This document shows positions 45,446 through 56,961 of a stretch of 64,000 bases of DNA, piece by piece. The DNA comes from Anomaloglossus baeobatrachus (taxonomy: Eukaryota; Chordata; Amphibia; Anura; Aromobatidae), in assembly GCF_048569485.1 (NCBI RefSeq), contig NC_134357.1, positions 334,728,742-334,792,741 on the forward strand, written 5' to 3'. The stretch's first letter is position 1. Each line of letters opens with the position of its first letter. Under the pieces are notes generated by a model that had not been told where the DNA came from, did no database searches, and was given only the letters and a program-made list of their open reading frames with translations. Both the position numbers and the translations under genes were made by a program.

Positions 45446-47599
45446 CTGCAGTACAGTCAAGATGCAACAACAATCACTAGCCACATTTTACTGGATGTTT
45501 TCTTCTTAGTGGGCAGTTCAGTAGCCATGGCTATGGAAATAATGCTTGCCTATTTTGAAGGTATAGTGTTGATAGCATTGGTCTATTGCAGTTCAAGAGC
45601 AATTCCATGAATATGATCACCTATCGTACTGAGTGGCATACCCTACAGCCAAGTTCCCAGCATAAATGCTGCCCCTTCTAATCTGCTGCATGTAATATTT
45701 CAAGAAACGTGGATGTGATGTTATGAAAACTCATGACCATTGTGCGTGTAAAAACACTGTTGAGCTGTTTAATTATTTTTTTTCCCCCAATAGGCTTCTA
45801 GGAGGACCCCTCAAAAAATGCATGTAAAATCATAATTGTTAGTTTAAGTGCAGAATCCTAGCGTTTCTATACTAAAAAAAAATCTGATTCAAATCTGCAC
45901 CAAAGTAGAAAAAAAAACAAAAAAGAAAACAAAAAGCAGCAACAGTCAGAGCAGATTGCTATTGTGTATTTGGTATGAAAACCTGTAGAAAAAAAAACAC
46001 AGGGTAAAAAAAGAAGTGTTTACATCTAGGAACATGTCCTAAGGGACGGGGTTAAAGATCTGGCAGCACCTGGTCACAATTATTTTCTTTCACCTATAAA
46101 ATGTCAGACTTTTAATGGGTACTGTAGGTTTGGGAGGCTGTGTTATAAAAAGGTCAAAATAACATACTGTATGTGGTTCTGCCCAAACCAGTAGTCAGCT
46201 ACCAAGTCTCAACCATGTTACAACAGATTAGTCCTACTCCTTCACACTGATTGATGCTCTTCCCAGAGACAGAGTTGCTTACATTGGCGAGTAAGCCCCA
46301 TATAATAAAATATTGTGAACTAGTCACCTTGAACATGTCATTCACCATCTTTCCTTGTTTTCTTGAAAGTGTGGCATTATCAATTTGAACTCTGATCCAT
46401 CCCTTCTATGCCCCATTGTAGATCCAGATCTCACAAATCACCTTTTTACCAACAACCGTACAGTGCATATCACTTTTGGCTCTTTTAAGACACTGTAATT
46501 GTTATTTACTCTTAAATTAACAGTGTATTGGAAAGACCTTTCGTTAAGGTTATTTCTATAGATATATTTGGTTTGTATGTCAATGAAAACACAATTGGAT
46601 ACCAAAAAATACACAATAAACAAAGAAGCATTCTATTCAATAAATGTAGGTAAAGATCTTGTATAATAGCATAAATGTCACTAGTCCTGAGAATGGTGGT
46701 GCAATCCTCCAAGAGGTGCGATTCATGCAAATTTACACCACAAGTGTACAGTCTGGGAGTATTCATGGATATCTTTCCCAGACTGAGGATTGATCTCACA
46801 ATTTGGAGGATTTTATTGTTCGAAAGTATGTAATAGAACATTGCATTGGCTAAGCATTGTAAACAGACTTATTCTTAAAGGGAATCTGTCAGCTTTTTTT
46901 CTGTGCAATCTGAGAGCAATTAATTGAAAATTACAAGAATCAATAAAAAAAAAAACACCACAGAAGAAGAAAAAAAAACCAAAAAAACAAAATGCCATAC
47001 CTACAATTTCATGCCCAGACACAAATGCACATGCAGCAGGCCTCTCATGATAAAGGCTGGAGCAGCACAGGTGCAAAATACAAATTAAACAACCACTTTC
47101 TAACCCACCAAACATCTGTGGGGTGGCGGCTTAGTATTCAAAATGCCCACAGGCTTGCATAGGGTGTCATTCACACCATTGTATGAAATGCACCTCTATC
47201 CATATAACTAGGGCTGGTTTTAGACAAAGTGGGGCCCTGGTCAAAAGATTAAAGTGGGTCTCTATAGGCTAACATTTTGCTTCATCACACTCAAACAATT
47301 ACATGTGCTGAGTTCAGACCGTTAAACAAGTGTGATCGACAATATTGCAGTCGTTTGGTGCTTGTTTCCCGGCCTCTTTACACAGGTTGACAAAGAATGA
47401 TGGGCACAGAATGATCAATAATAGATCAATCTGTCCCCATACAGTGTCATGTGATCATCAGCAAATCAGCAGCTTGCACCAAACAATGTGCTGCCGAGAA
47501 CAATGATTTTTGTTCCGCCATGAATAATCCAATCACATGATGAATGAGCAGCATTTTGCTCATTTATTGGGTGATTATCAAAATGTTTACACCTATAAT
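45446..47599 (-). other. EPB41L1 intron, mostly featureless
   Basis: Holds A-rich tracts (45,890-46,010), a lone T2-like end (cttaaagggaatctgtcag near 46,876) and the word tggggccctggtcaaaag near 47,231. No exon was recognised on the minus strand. Confidence 0.5.
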
Positions 47600-47885
47600 T
47601 ATAATAATTAATTATTATAATTTTTTATTCATTTATATAGCGCTATTAATTCCACAGCGCTTTACATACATTGGCAAGACTTTCCCCATTGGGGCTCACA
47701 ATCTAGAGTCCCTATCTGTATGTGTTTGGAGTGTGGGAGGAAACCGGAGAACCCGGAGGAAACCCACGCAAACACGGGGAGAACATACAAACTCCTTGCA
47801 GATGTTGTCCTTGGTGGGATTTGAACCCAGGACCCCAGCGCTGCAAGACTGCAGTGCTAACCACTGAGCCACCGTGCCGCCACCT
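47600..47885 (-). mobile_element. tRNA-derived SINE with L2-like tail, second copy
   Basis: Inverse of the copy at 9,684. On the minus strand ggtggctcagtggttagcac contains an A-box-like start, ggttcaaatcc is the B box, and the tail ends agcgctatataaatg followed by (ATT)n. This copy keeps the tRNA-like head that the first one lacks. Confidence 0.85.
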
Positions 47886-47929
47886 ATGAACTTTTATCTG
47901 TGCATCCAGGATTTATAAATGGATGTTAC

Positions 47930-48258
47930 ATAGACACAGACTCTCACAAACTCTATATTAGAGTCTCTCCTTCCGTGGAAAGCTTCAAAAGGAACCTGAA
48001 GACCTATCTCTTCTGACAACCCTACAACCTGCAGTAACCTCCAGTCCAATATACAGCTGCATTATGAACTCTACCCAACTCTATCCCCACACATCCCCTG
48101 TAGACTGTGAGCTCTCGCGGGCAGGGTCCTTTCTTCTCTTGTACCCGTCTGCGCCTTGTATTGTTTATGATTATCGTACTTGGTTTTATTATATGTACCC
48201 CTTTTACATGTAAATTGCCATGTAATAAATGGCACTGTAATAATAATAAATAATAATA
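47930..48258 (+). mobile_element. LINE 3' end (L2/Rex-like)
   Basis: The plus strand encodes SFKRNLKTYLF followed by a stop, like the C terminus of L2/Rex-type ORF2 proteins. A 3' UTR follows with gtagactgtgagctctcgcg and a (TAA)n-type tail (ataataataaataataata). Strongly 5'-truncated. Confidence 0.6.
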
Positions 48259-48289
48259 AAAAATATTACAAGCCTACCAGGAGCACATA

Positions 48290-49960
48290 CCTTCTGATGT
48301 CCTCATTAACCTCTTCATGAAGGGCCAATTTCCGTTTTTGCATTTTAGTTTTTTTCCTCCTAGTCATAACTTTTTTATTTTTCTATTCACTTGTTTTTTT
48401 GAAAAGTTGTCCTTTTAAACAACACCATTCATTTAACCACATAGTGTACTGGAGAATGGGAAAAAGTCCAAATGTGGAGATTTTGTTAAAAAAAAAAAAA
48501 CAAAAAACAATTCTATGTCTTTTTGGGAATGGTTTTTACAGTGTACTTTTTGTAGTAAAATTGACTGCAATATGACTCTCCTCATCAGTATGATTATGGC
48601 AATACCAAACATGTCCAGTTTTTTCGTTATTTTAGTGGTAAAAAAAAAATGTGAAGTTTGCAAAAAAAAAAATTGGGAGTTGTGTTGCCATTTTTGAAGA
48701 CCCCTAAAGTTTTCATTTTTTGGTTGATGGAGATGTGTGATCGCTTATTTCTTGTCAGGTGAGACAATATTTTTATTGATACCATGTTGCTATATAACGT
48801 ATTTTTCGGACTATAAGACGCACCGGACCATAAGACGCACCCTGGTTTTAGAGCAGGAAAATAAAATTTTAAGCAAAAAATGTGGTCATGACACATTATT
48901 ATGGGGTGAGGATCTGCTGCTGACACTGTTATGGGGGTCATGTCCCCAAATTCTCTGCTAAGGTACCCCATCCTGGTATATGCCCTCATCCTGCTATATA
49001 CTGCCATCCTGGAATATGCCCTCATCCTGCTATATACCCCCATCCTGCTATATACTGCCATCCTGGAATATGCCCTCATCCTGCTATATACCCCCATCCT
49101 GCTATATACCCTCATCTTGCTATATGGCATGTATCCTGTATCACACAAAAAACAATAAAACGTTTATACTCACCTTTCCTCGCTCCATCCTGTCTGTGGC
49201 GGCAGCAGCGCCACTGATCTGTGTGGAGCCGTCACCGGTCACTTCCCTGCAGCACCGCTCGTCCTCCTGTCTCCCATTCAGCTGATTTGCGTGGAGACTA
49301 GCGGCACACACAGAGATGCCGTCATCACTGTGCTCACCGCTCTCTACACAGATCAGCTGACTGGCAGGCCAGAGGAGATCGCGATGCTGCACGGAAGTGG
49401 CCGGTGAGTGTACCGTACTTATTCACTGCCCCCCGCGCTGATAATGATACGCGGGGGGCAGTGAATACAGCCGCACATGATCACTCCAGGCTGTAGTTGC
49501 CAGGGGTGATCACGCGCGCAGGAGGATGGGCGTGCATATGTAATGAGCGAGCCACATGGTCATGGCAGGCTGCTACAGGCTGCTCGTGCCCCCGATGGCC
49601 CGCTCCACGGCAGCAGCCTCATTCCTGGCCGCAGCTCTATATTCAGACCATAAGACGCACCCCCAACTTTCCCCCAACATTTGGGGGAAAAAAGTGCGTC
49701 TTATAGTCCGAAAAATACGGTATATTATGTTCTGATAGCTTTTTGCAGCATTTTTTTGTGGTATTGCAGAGATCCAAAAAATTAATTTTGTTCTTCAATT
49801 TTTTTTGTTTACAGTGTTTGTCAATCAAGTTAATTATTTTTAAATTTTCATAGATTGAACTATTCTGAATGTGGTGATACTACATATGTGTAATTTGATT
49901 AATATGCTGCTGCCAGAGTTTGACAGCGGGATTCAACAAGTTAACAATAACAGGTAACGA
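48290..49960 (+). repeat. Long interspersed repeat, interrupted by a TIR element
   Basis: Order of words: ccgtttttgcattttag, agtcataacttttttat, tggaaaaagtccaaatg, accaaacatgt, then, after the insertion at 48,797-49,720, gctttttgcagcattt, tcatagattgaac and ttgacagcgggattcaac. The same order occurs at 61,838-62,840. Class unknown. Confidence 0.7.
48797..49720. mobile_element. TIR element, 0.92 kb, ends CGTATTTTTCGGACTATAAG, TA target
   Basis: The right end is cttatagtccgaaaaatacg. TA flanks both ends (48,795-48,796; 49,721-49,722). Inside is an 18-bp-type minisatellite (catcctgctatatacccc, 48,968-49,130) and GC-rich sequence with gtggagccgtcac. A longer relative is at 60,735-61,784. TA targets fit Tc1/mariner-like mobilisation, but no transposase is present. 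Confidence 0.85.
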
Positions 49961-50159
49961 TTGTTAGAGGCAGGTCCTGGCTGAAATAGGCAGCCATTTC
50001 CTGCCAAGTCTGGGATAAGCCCACCCTGTGAGCCCGCTTCCTTCACCCGTTTCCAACTTGCGCTGTACATGTACGGTGGATGCTCTGAAGGCATATACTA
50101 CCAGGAGCCCATACAATCTAGACATATTTGTCATCAGGAGCCCATGCATTTGAGATAGA

Positions 50160-50162
50160 AAA

Positions 50163-50188
<26 letters not shown>
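50160..50188. repeat. (CA)n microsatellite
   Basis: About 14 CA units in the intron between the 45,341 and 50,803 exons. Confidence 0.9.
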
Positions 50189-50195
<7 letters not shown>

Positions 50196-50619
50196 CTAGA
50201 GGGCTTACTAACATTCCATCTTTTCTTGATCCCTTCCAACAGTGACAACACAGTTACATGAGAAGTCACCTAGTCATATGATCATGATGTCACCAAAGGT
50301 CCTGAAGTCCTAAAGAGTACAAGATCTATGGTGACATCACAGTCACAAAACCAATCACATGACCGTGATGTTGTTAAAGGTCCTCAAGCAGTCTCCACAT
50401 CGGTAGCTGCACTGATATTAGTATAGCTTCTGCTGTAGATGCTGAGAGGCCCCAAAGGAGTGGTAGCACTTGACAAATGCCCAATTTGCTCCACCATAAC
50501 ACTGGCCCTGAGTTGAACAGCCTATTACCAACGACCCTACAATTACAGCAGGTGGGCTGCCAATACCATATGTACACCCACAGGACCATTACCTCATGCA
50601 CATTTTTATGCAGTGTGCA

Positions 50620-50772
50620 TAGATCTAGTGAATCTGCAGCAGAGAAAACAGGAATTTTATCAAAATGACATCATGTAGCCCAGTAAGATACATTACTGGA
50701 ATCAGGTCTTTGTACCTACATCGTGTTGCTCTAAGATTACATAGCAAAAACCTGGTGACAGATTTCCTTTAA
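50620..50772. mobile_element. T2-like MITE, right half only
   Basis: agatctagtgaatctgcagc to cctggtgacagatttcctTTAA matches the right half of 597-962; the left half is absent. It ends 31 bp before the donor of the 50,803 exon. Confidence 0.7.
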
Positions 50773-50802
50773 ATATGGCTCTTTTATTTTTAAAATTGTT
50801 AC

Positions 50803-50913
50803 CTGAGTGGTTTGCACAGTAGTAATCTGTGTATGTGTGGTAGTTTCTCCATCTGTTCTGCCGACTGCATTCACACTAGTGATGACCTCGTTCTGCACTG
50901 TATTCAGGTGCGG
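50803..50913 (-). CDS. EPB41L1: EPB41L1 exon, 37 codons, Thr-rich
   Basis: The acceptor gtcacatag precedes CCGCACCTG at 50,913, and the donor ACTCAG|gtaaca closes the exon at 50,803. It is 111 nt, phase 0 to phase 0. The peptide starts PHLNTVQNEVITSVNAVG and ends THTQITTVQTTQ. Thr-rich segments of this kind (TETxTxT repeats) precede the C-terminal domain throughout the 4.1 family, though the match to human EPB41L1 as I remember it is weak. The position between the FTVIGDYH exon and the C-terminal-domain exons, and the phase, agree with a real exon. Confidence 0.7.
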
Positions 50914-51436
50914 CTATGTGACAAAAGAATAAGGTTACTGGGTATAGACAACCAGCCAACATACATAACAAATAGCTTATGAATATTTATGATATAAATG
51001 ACAACTTAAAAAAACATGCACAGGATGAGTATATGATGTTTAATACAATGATGACATATGACGAACATTAACATGCTAGAAAACCTTGTGATGTCATTTG
51101 TCAGCACAGATGACATTGTCGACACTACTAGATTAAAAAGATGGATGCTTTCAGCATGCAGATGGTGGTATCATGGTACAATGACATGCAATTTCTAGTA
51201 ACAAACTGGGAATAATGAACACAAACACAAGGATGGATGATGGATGCAGAGTTGTACATGTAAGTTGGTGTTTCGCCACATCATGCATTTTCAGCACCTA
51301 CGATGAACTGGAATCTTTAAAAGATGTACTGCAAACCTGGGCAGCCAATTTTAGATGCCACAGATTAAGTATTTATTGGTAGCAATGACAACATGAACAA
51401 GGGTATGTCTGGACACTCCATGCGGTAGCTTTGTAC

Positions 51437-51757
51437 CTCCGTTGTCTCCTCCTCTGGCTTGTCTACATCTTCTGCTTCCTGGAATGCATTTGCAGGGTTG
51501 TCAGCAGTGCCTCCAGCACCATCACCTTGGTCTCTGTGCAACTCTGGTAGGCTACGTCTGAAATCCTCAAAGCCTACATTTGAGTGGTAATCTCCAATGA
51601 CTGTGAAGTCCACCTCCGCCTCTAGACTGGATGTAGAACTGACGGTAATACTTGAGCACTTCCTCTCAATGCTCAGTTGGTTTTCTTTGAGGAGCCCTGC
51701 ACTTTGCTCCTCTTCTCCTGATGGACGTCCTTCATCTGCTTCCCTGCTGCTCATTCT
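51437..51757 (-). CDS. EPB41L1: EPB41L1 exon with conserved FTVIGDYH block, 107 codons
   Basis: The acceptor reads gaattcctttag before AGAATGAGC (first base 51,757) and the donor ACGGAG|gtacaa ends the exon at 51,437. It is 321 nt long, phase 0 to phase 0. The peptide includes [15 protein letters not shown], then [25 protein letters not shown] and [11 protein letters not shown]. As recalled, human EPB41L1 has LKDNHLAIERKCSS, the same [17 protein letters not shown] block, FTVIGDYHG and SLPELDRDKSD in the same order. This is the best paralogue-diagnostic segment in the window. The C-terminal third ([20 protein letters not shown]) is acidic and diverged. The internal ATG at 51,754 is not taken as a start because the exon has a clean acceptor just before it. 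Confidence 0.93.
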
Positions 51758-53222
51758 CTAAAGGAATTCAAAAAGCCATGATGGCGAAAGGTCTCAGTGC
51801 GACATTACTTAAAGATGAGATGAGTGGCATGGTGAATTCAGATGGATTCGTGATCATGTCTTTTCATAATAGTATGAAAATGTATATACAGGGTTATTAA
51901 AAATGCTCATTTTTTTATTATAAATTATCAGCCCTTGAAATGGGCATCATATGTAAGTGGATGCAGCAATGTACAGTAAATGAAAATCCTACTGGTCTTC
52001 ATATGTGAATATAATGTATTGTTCATCAGTGGAATGTAATAGATCAGTGTTACTTAAGGTTATTAAACACATTTAGGATTTATATATATAATCCCGGACT
52101 CTCATTAGACCCTTATTAATGTAGCTCATCAATGTGAAGAAATATGAAATATGTCAGTACAACTGCACTAAAACTGAGTATTATGCAGACATTTAGTATA
52201 TTTGTATGTTTTGTTACAATGTTAACATTTATGTAAAACAATATTGTTTGTATTTTCTCTGAGCACAATTTGCTTGATATACACCAAAGGTCACATTTGT
52301 TCTGCAGCCCCCTGGGTGCACAATAACTAATACTGTGCAAACAGAATCAGGGCAGGCCATAGCCCTGACCTGAAAAAGGACAATCCCGGATTTTCTATAA
52401 CCCTGGTCCGGCAGGGAGACCTCTCTGAGAGCAGACGGGATGTCCCTTTCCTCCCAAGATGTTGACTCAAGTGGTTGACTCTAGAGCAGGAGAGAAGGGT
52501 TAGAGTGAAGAATTTCCAAGGGGCAGGGAGCAAGACCTGCAGCACAATGCATGAGACTGATGCTGGGCAGTACAGCATCAAAGCGAGGCTCGAATGGACG
52601 CTGATTCACTAAGTTGCATTAAATTGGTATAAGGGGCCATATTGGTTGTGCATTCTGGTTTTTGTCTATATACAGTATGAACAAAGGTAGTAACTAAAAG
52701 GGGAATATAGGAAAAGGTCTCATGGATATATGCATAAAATAAAGAGGTCAGAAGAGTAAAACAAAGTTATACATGAAAAGACATTTAAAAATGCTCCCAT
52801 AGAGCTATAGATGTCTCAATATGCATAAGGTTGCTTAAGACTGTAGAAAACCCTTTAAGAACATATTTCATCTTCTTCTTAGACTTAATACAGCTCAGTG
52901 AATCGGTGTCCAGATGCATAGCACAAAAGCAAGAAAACAGCAGCCTCAGTGCAGTGAGTGGGGAGGAGGTGGGATGGAGATTAGTAACTCCTTCTTATCC
53001 ATGAAAGAGCAAATCGCAAGGCGTTTCAATCCCTCTATACATTTAATGTGGGACATGAACTGCAGGGTACCTGCCAAGCATTGATTTTCCCAGACGACTA
53101 AGAAAATTACTGCAGGAGCCTATAATTCACTGTCATGTCATTGAAAGCGCCTGATTCCTGGAGTGGGGAAGATGTATTTTAGTGATGTTACCAGATTAGT
53201 TAAGAAGAGGATGCAGCTTTAC
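51758..53222 (-). other. EPB41L1 intron, no repeat recognised
   Basis: AT-rich in the first half; no clear element ends and no further exon recognised. Confidence 0.5.
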
Positions 53223-53282
53223 CTCTCTATCTTTCCAACAGCTCTCCTTCCCGTCTCCTCTTTTGCTTCCATGCTTTTCAGA
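53223..53282 (-). CDS. EPB41L1: Candidate 20-codon cassette exon of EPB41L1
   Basis: The minus strand shows ccccaaatatcag|TCTGAAAAG and, 60 nt later, AGAGAG|gtaaag. The span is open in phase 0, matching the phase of all neighbouring exons, and encodes SEKHGSKRGDGKESCWKDRE, a basic-acidic hydrophilic peptide. It lies 237 nt downstream of the giant exon. A short open stretch between good splice signals can arise by chance, so this is a candidate only. Confidence 0.35.
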
Positions 53283-53519
53283 CTGATATTTGGGGACGGG
53301 GTATTTTAAGCCAGATGGTACTCCAGCCATAAGCAGATGGTGGGAGAGTATTGGCACAGACAGGCAGACAGATCCCATTATGACACCATGCCCCTTCATA
53401 TACACAAACAGGAACTTGGCGTGCTAGCCAAACCACAACACTCCAACGCCAAGCAGGTTTGGTGCCTCCATCCCTCCCCCCTTACAAACATGCTAGTGCT
53501 GAGGATTTAGCACAGTTAC

Positions 53520-54728
53520 CGCTGCATCGGTGAGGGTTATTTCACAGCCTGAGTCTGGAGATGAAAGGTCTCCAGGAGTGTCTGTTGTGGAGTCAGCAGG
53601 ACTGGCAATTCCTTCTTGATAAGGAGCAGCATGGTGCCTAGGATTTGGTTGAACAAGAATTCGTTCACTTTGATTACCGGCTGCAGCTGCCTCTTGATGA
53701 CCCCGTTCTCTGGGAAGGCTCACTGGCAGTGGTATAATGGTTGGTAGCATAAAGTGAAGCACTGGTGGACCCCAGTCTTCCAAAGGTAAATCTTCTGTGC
53801 TCCTCTCAGCTGTCATTTGTACACTTGAAGACATAGGCTCATTTGGAAGTTTTGGTTCCAAAACGTCTTCTGGGTGCTCTCTGCTTGTTGCAAAGCCATC
53901 GTCACTAATTTCTTGAGGATGATCATCTGGCATTAGGATATCAGTTATGACATATTCCCTTAATATTTCATCCTGTTGGCTCTCTTCCTTTCTACCATTT
54001 AATACAGATTCCATTTGTTCATGACGATGCTGGTGGAATGATGCAAATATGTCTATTTCTTCTGTATTTTCTGATTTCTTGGGTTGCTGGTACCCAGAAC
54101 TCTCACACCATATTAAAGTTTTTTGTTGGTCTTCCCAGTGAACATCATTGTTCCACTCGCCTTCAGTTTCATCAGCGCTGTCATCAGCTTCTTCATCGTC
54201 ACATAAAATGACACGCCTGCTCTCTCCAATCTCCACGATGGTCCTGTTCATATCGTGAGACCTTTCTGATGATCCTGAAGCTAGCAATCCTCTCTCTGTC
54301 CACTTTATAGAGGGTTCTTCTCCATCTACTTCCTCACCCCTACTCCAGGCTTGACCTTGCTTTACATTGTCCATCTTTATAGCCCATTCTCTGCTATCAT
54401 CCGCAGGAGCACCATCTGGTGCTGTCCTGGCTTTACTTTCCACTGTATTCCATTCACCAGTTACCATCACAAGGCGCTCTTCCCTTTGGGTTAACCTGAT
54501 TCTTCTCTCCACTCCTTTTACCATTGCTACTGCTTTCTCAGTCTCTCTCTCCTTGTGTGGGTCCTCAGTTTCTCTTTCCTCCCTATCCATGGGAAGTTGG
54601 AAGTGATCTTGCCTGTCAGGGGACAAATCCTGTCCACTGATTTGCACATTTTGAGATTTTGGCACCTCTTCAAAGGACGCATGAAAGTTTTCTGTACTCC
54701 TTTCTATAAAAACCCAATGCTCCATGCC
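53520..54728 (-). CDS. EPB41L1: EPB41L1 giant exon, 403 codons, disordered acidic insert
   Basis: A single 1,209-nt exon, phase 0 at both ends. The acceptor is a pyrimidine-rich stretch ending actgtgcag before GGCATGGAG (first coding base 54,728); the donor is GCAGCG|gtaact at 53,520. The peptide opens GMEHWVFIERSTENFHASF and ends EITLTDAA. It is rich in Glu, Asp, Ser and Pro, has no cysteine-rich, transmembrane or globular pattern I recognise, and looks intrinsically disordered. An uninterrupted frame of this length, ending exactly at splice signals in the same phase as its neighbours, strongly argues for real coding sequence. It sits between the linker exon and the exon carrying FTVIGDYH. 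I believe large optional exons exist in some 4.1 family transcripts, but I cannot confirm a match. Skipping it would leave the frame intact, so it is probably an alternative exon. Confidence 0.8.
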
Positions 54729-55262
54729 CTGCACAGTAATCAGAGCAAGAGGGGTTAGCTGCTAATGCATAGTGACAGTAAGAATGCCCAATATTATATG
54801 TCTCATTTATTTCTTTCAAAAGGACACATGTGTAGACATTGTTGGATAATAAACATAAGTAAGGTTTGCACTTACATAAAATATAACATTTAGACACAAG
54901 AAACAGCTCTGCTCTATGTGAAAAGGGAGGTGAAAGCAGTACAACAATACTTAATAACAAGACGTTCCTGTAGCTGCTGTCCGTAGTGTCTCTTCGACAC
55001 GCATCGGAAAAGTGGCCAAACTAGAAATAATGAAGGCTGCAATAATGGGCCATTAAGTATTTCCCGGCATGTGCTTCTCAAATTGGTCAGATGAGTTGTT
55101 ATATGGGCTTGCACAAAAAAACTACTTGAGCTTGTAGTATACATATAGCAGTAGTACACTACTTCAGAAACAGTTCTCTGGGAGATGAATATATGAGAAA
55201 TAGATTTCAAAGGAGAATTAAATTGATTGCTTCAAGAAACACAATTTCAGGTCTCACAAGAC
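54729..55262 (-). other. EPB41L1 intron, no feature recognised
   Basis: Unique-looking sequence upstream of the giant exon; no exon or repeat end seen. Confidence 0.5.
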
Positions 55263-55690
55263 TAAAGGCGGCATTACACGCTACGATTTATCTGACGATA
55301 TGTCGGCGGGGTCACGGTTTCCGTGACGCACTTCCGTCATCGTTAGCGACGTCGTTGCGTATGGCACCTAGGTGCGACTCCGAACGATCGCAAATAGTTG
55401 GAAAATTGTTGATCGTTGAAACGTCGTTCACTTCCAAAATATTGTTCATCGTTTGGAACACAGCAGATATATTGGTACGTTTGACTCCCTGCAAACGACG
55501 AACAATATCCACACGACCGCCTTGGGCAAACAATATATCACTGAACGATTTTGCGCCACTTGTGAGATCGTTACGTGTGACCGCTAATAAACGACCTATG
55601 TGCGATCTCGGCAAATCGTAACTACGATCTGGGCGTGTCACATCGCTAATGAGATCGTCAGATAAATCGTGGCGTGTAAAGTGGCCTTAA
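55263..55690. mobile_element. TIR element, ends AAGGCGGCATTACACGCTAC
   Basis: The right end gtggcgtgtaaagtggcctt is the inverse. gatttatctgacgatatgtc near the left returns inverted as gatcgtcagataaatc at the right. It shares tgtcggcggggtcac and the CGTGTAA ends with 63,367-63,914. Intronic. Confidence 0.85.
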
Positions 55691-55759
55691 GACTGATAAA
55701 TGTATAATCTCCTGGAACTACTTAATATTAGTACAATGCTTTCAAAATGCATGATATTG

Positions 55760-55924
55760 AACCAAAATATCCCAATAAACACTATACAGCTAGTAAAAAA
55801 TATATATATCTTTATTGATGGCATATTTGATAAAAAATATTTGCTTGTTTTTAGCAAATATGCCATCAATAAAGATATATATATTTTTTACTAGCTGTAT
55901 AGTGTTTATTGGGATATTTTGGTT
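55760..55924. repeat. Perfect 70-bp inverted repeat, 25-nt spacer
   Basis: Bases 55,760-55,829 are the exact inverse of 55,855-55,924, checked base by base. Both arms are AT-rich and contain tatatatatctttattgat. No TTAA, TA or longer duplication was recognised outside. Confidence 0.95.
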
Positions 55925-55926
55925 TA

Positions 55927-56961
55927 ATTGATATTGGTATATCCTGATAGGATTAATATAATTTTTGACAAGCTTGGTCAAACTTCTAATTTTGGGTCAA
56001 AATGCATGATAGTTGACTATAAAAACTAACATTTACCATTTTTGTAGGCTATACCATGGACTACTGTAAGTCTACCATCTTTTATAGTTTATTGTTCTCC
56101 AAAGATAAAGAAGTTTTTCAGGCTATAAAACTTTCTGGCTAATTATTACTTCATAAATTAACAAATAAACCTATACTTAACTCTTAAAGCCTTCACTGCT
56201 TCAGTCACACCTTCTATGTAATCCCACAGTGGTCTTTGAATACATCACTGCATTGATAATGTGCCATACCAAAACAGGTCTAATCACTGGCCACTGCAAT
56301 CACATGTCATATATACTGACATCACTACTATGGCCAGTGACTAACTAGAGCAGTCACATGTCATATATACTGACATCACCAGTAGGGCCAGTAATTGGCT
56401 GCATCTGTCATTATTGATGAGCTAATCAATTCACAGGACTTCGGGTCATGGTCCCCATTGGGAGCCTGTGGACCACCATCTACCTGCCAGAATCCCCAGT
56501 GCTTCTTCTGATCAGGTCTGGCGCAATGTTAGGTGTGTATAACGATGTAACAATTATGTTGCTCTGGGCCTAAAAATCAGAAGTGATGTCAGGGATTCCA
56601 GCAGGTAGGAGGCAGCTCACAAGGCTCTCAAACAGCTGCCAAAGACCACTAATGTAGCCATTGGACCAGAGTCCAGAGAATCAATTTGCTCATCTCTAGC
56701 AATCATAGATTGGTACACCGTGTCTGTATTGCCATGATGTAAACAGAAGGCTATGGGACTGGCAGCACTCAAGCAGATTTAGGATTAAGAACAAAGTAAA
56801 GCGTAAAAACCTAAAAAGGAAATACTTGTTCTTATCTTTTTAGTCAATGCCTAAGTTTGATTTATAAAAACAAACTGCATGTGTGAATTCAAAAATGTGA
56901 TCCCTGGTGGATGCCACTACTATTTTTTATATTTTGCTATTTTAAAATACTGGCATTCAGT
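55927..56961 (-). other. EPB41L1 intron; short tandem of 67-bp type near 56,270-56,400
   Basis: cacatgtcatatatactgac occurs twice (56,292 and 56,357), with tggccagtgactaac-like flanks, i.e. a two-unit repeat. Otherwise nothing recognised. Confidence 0.45.
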
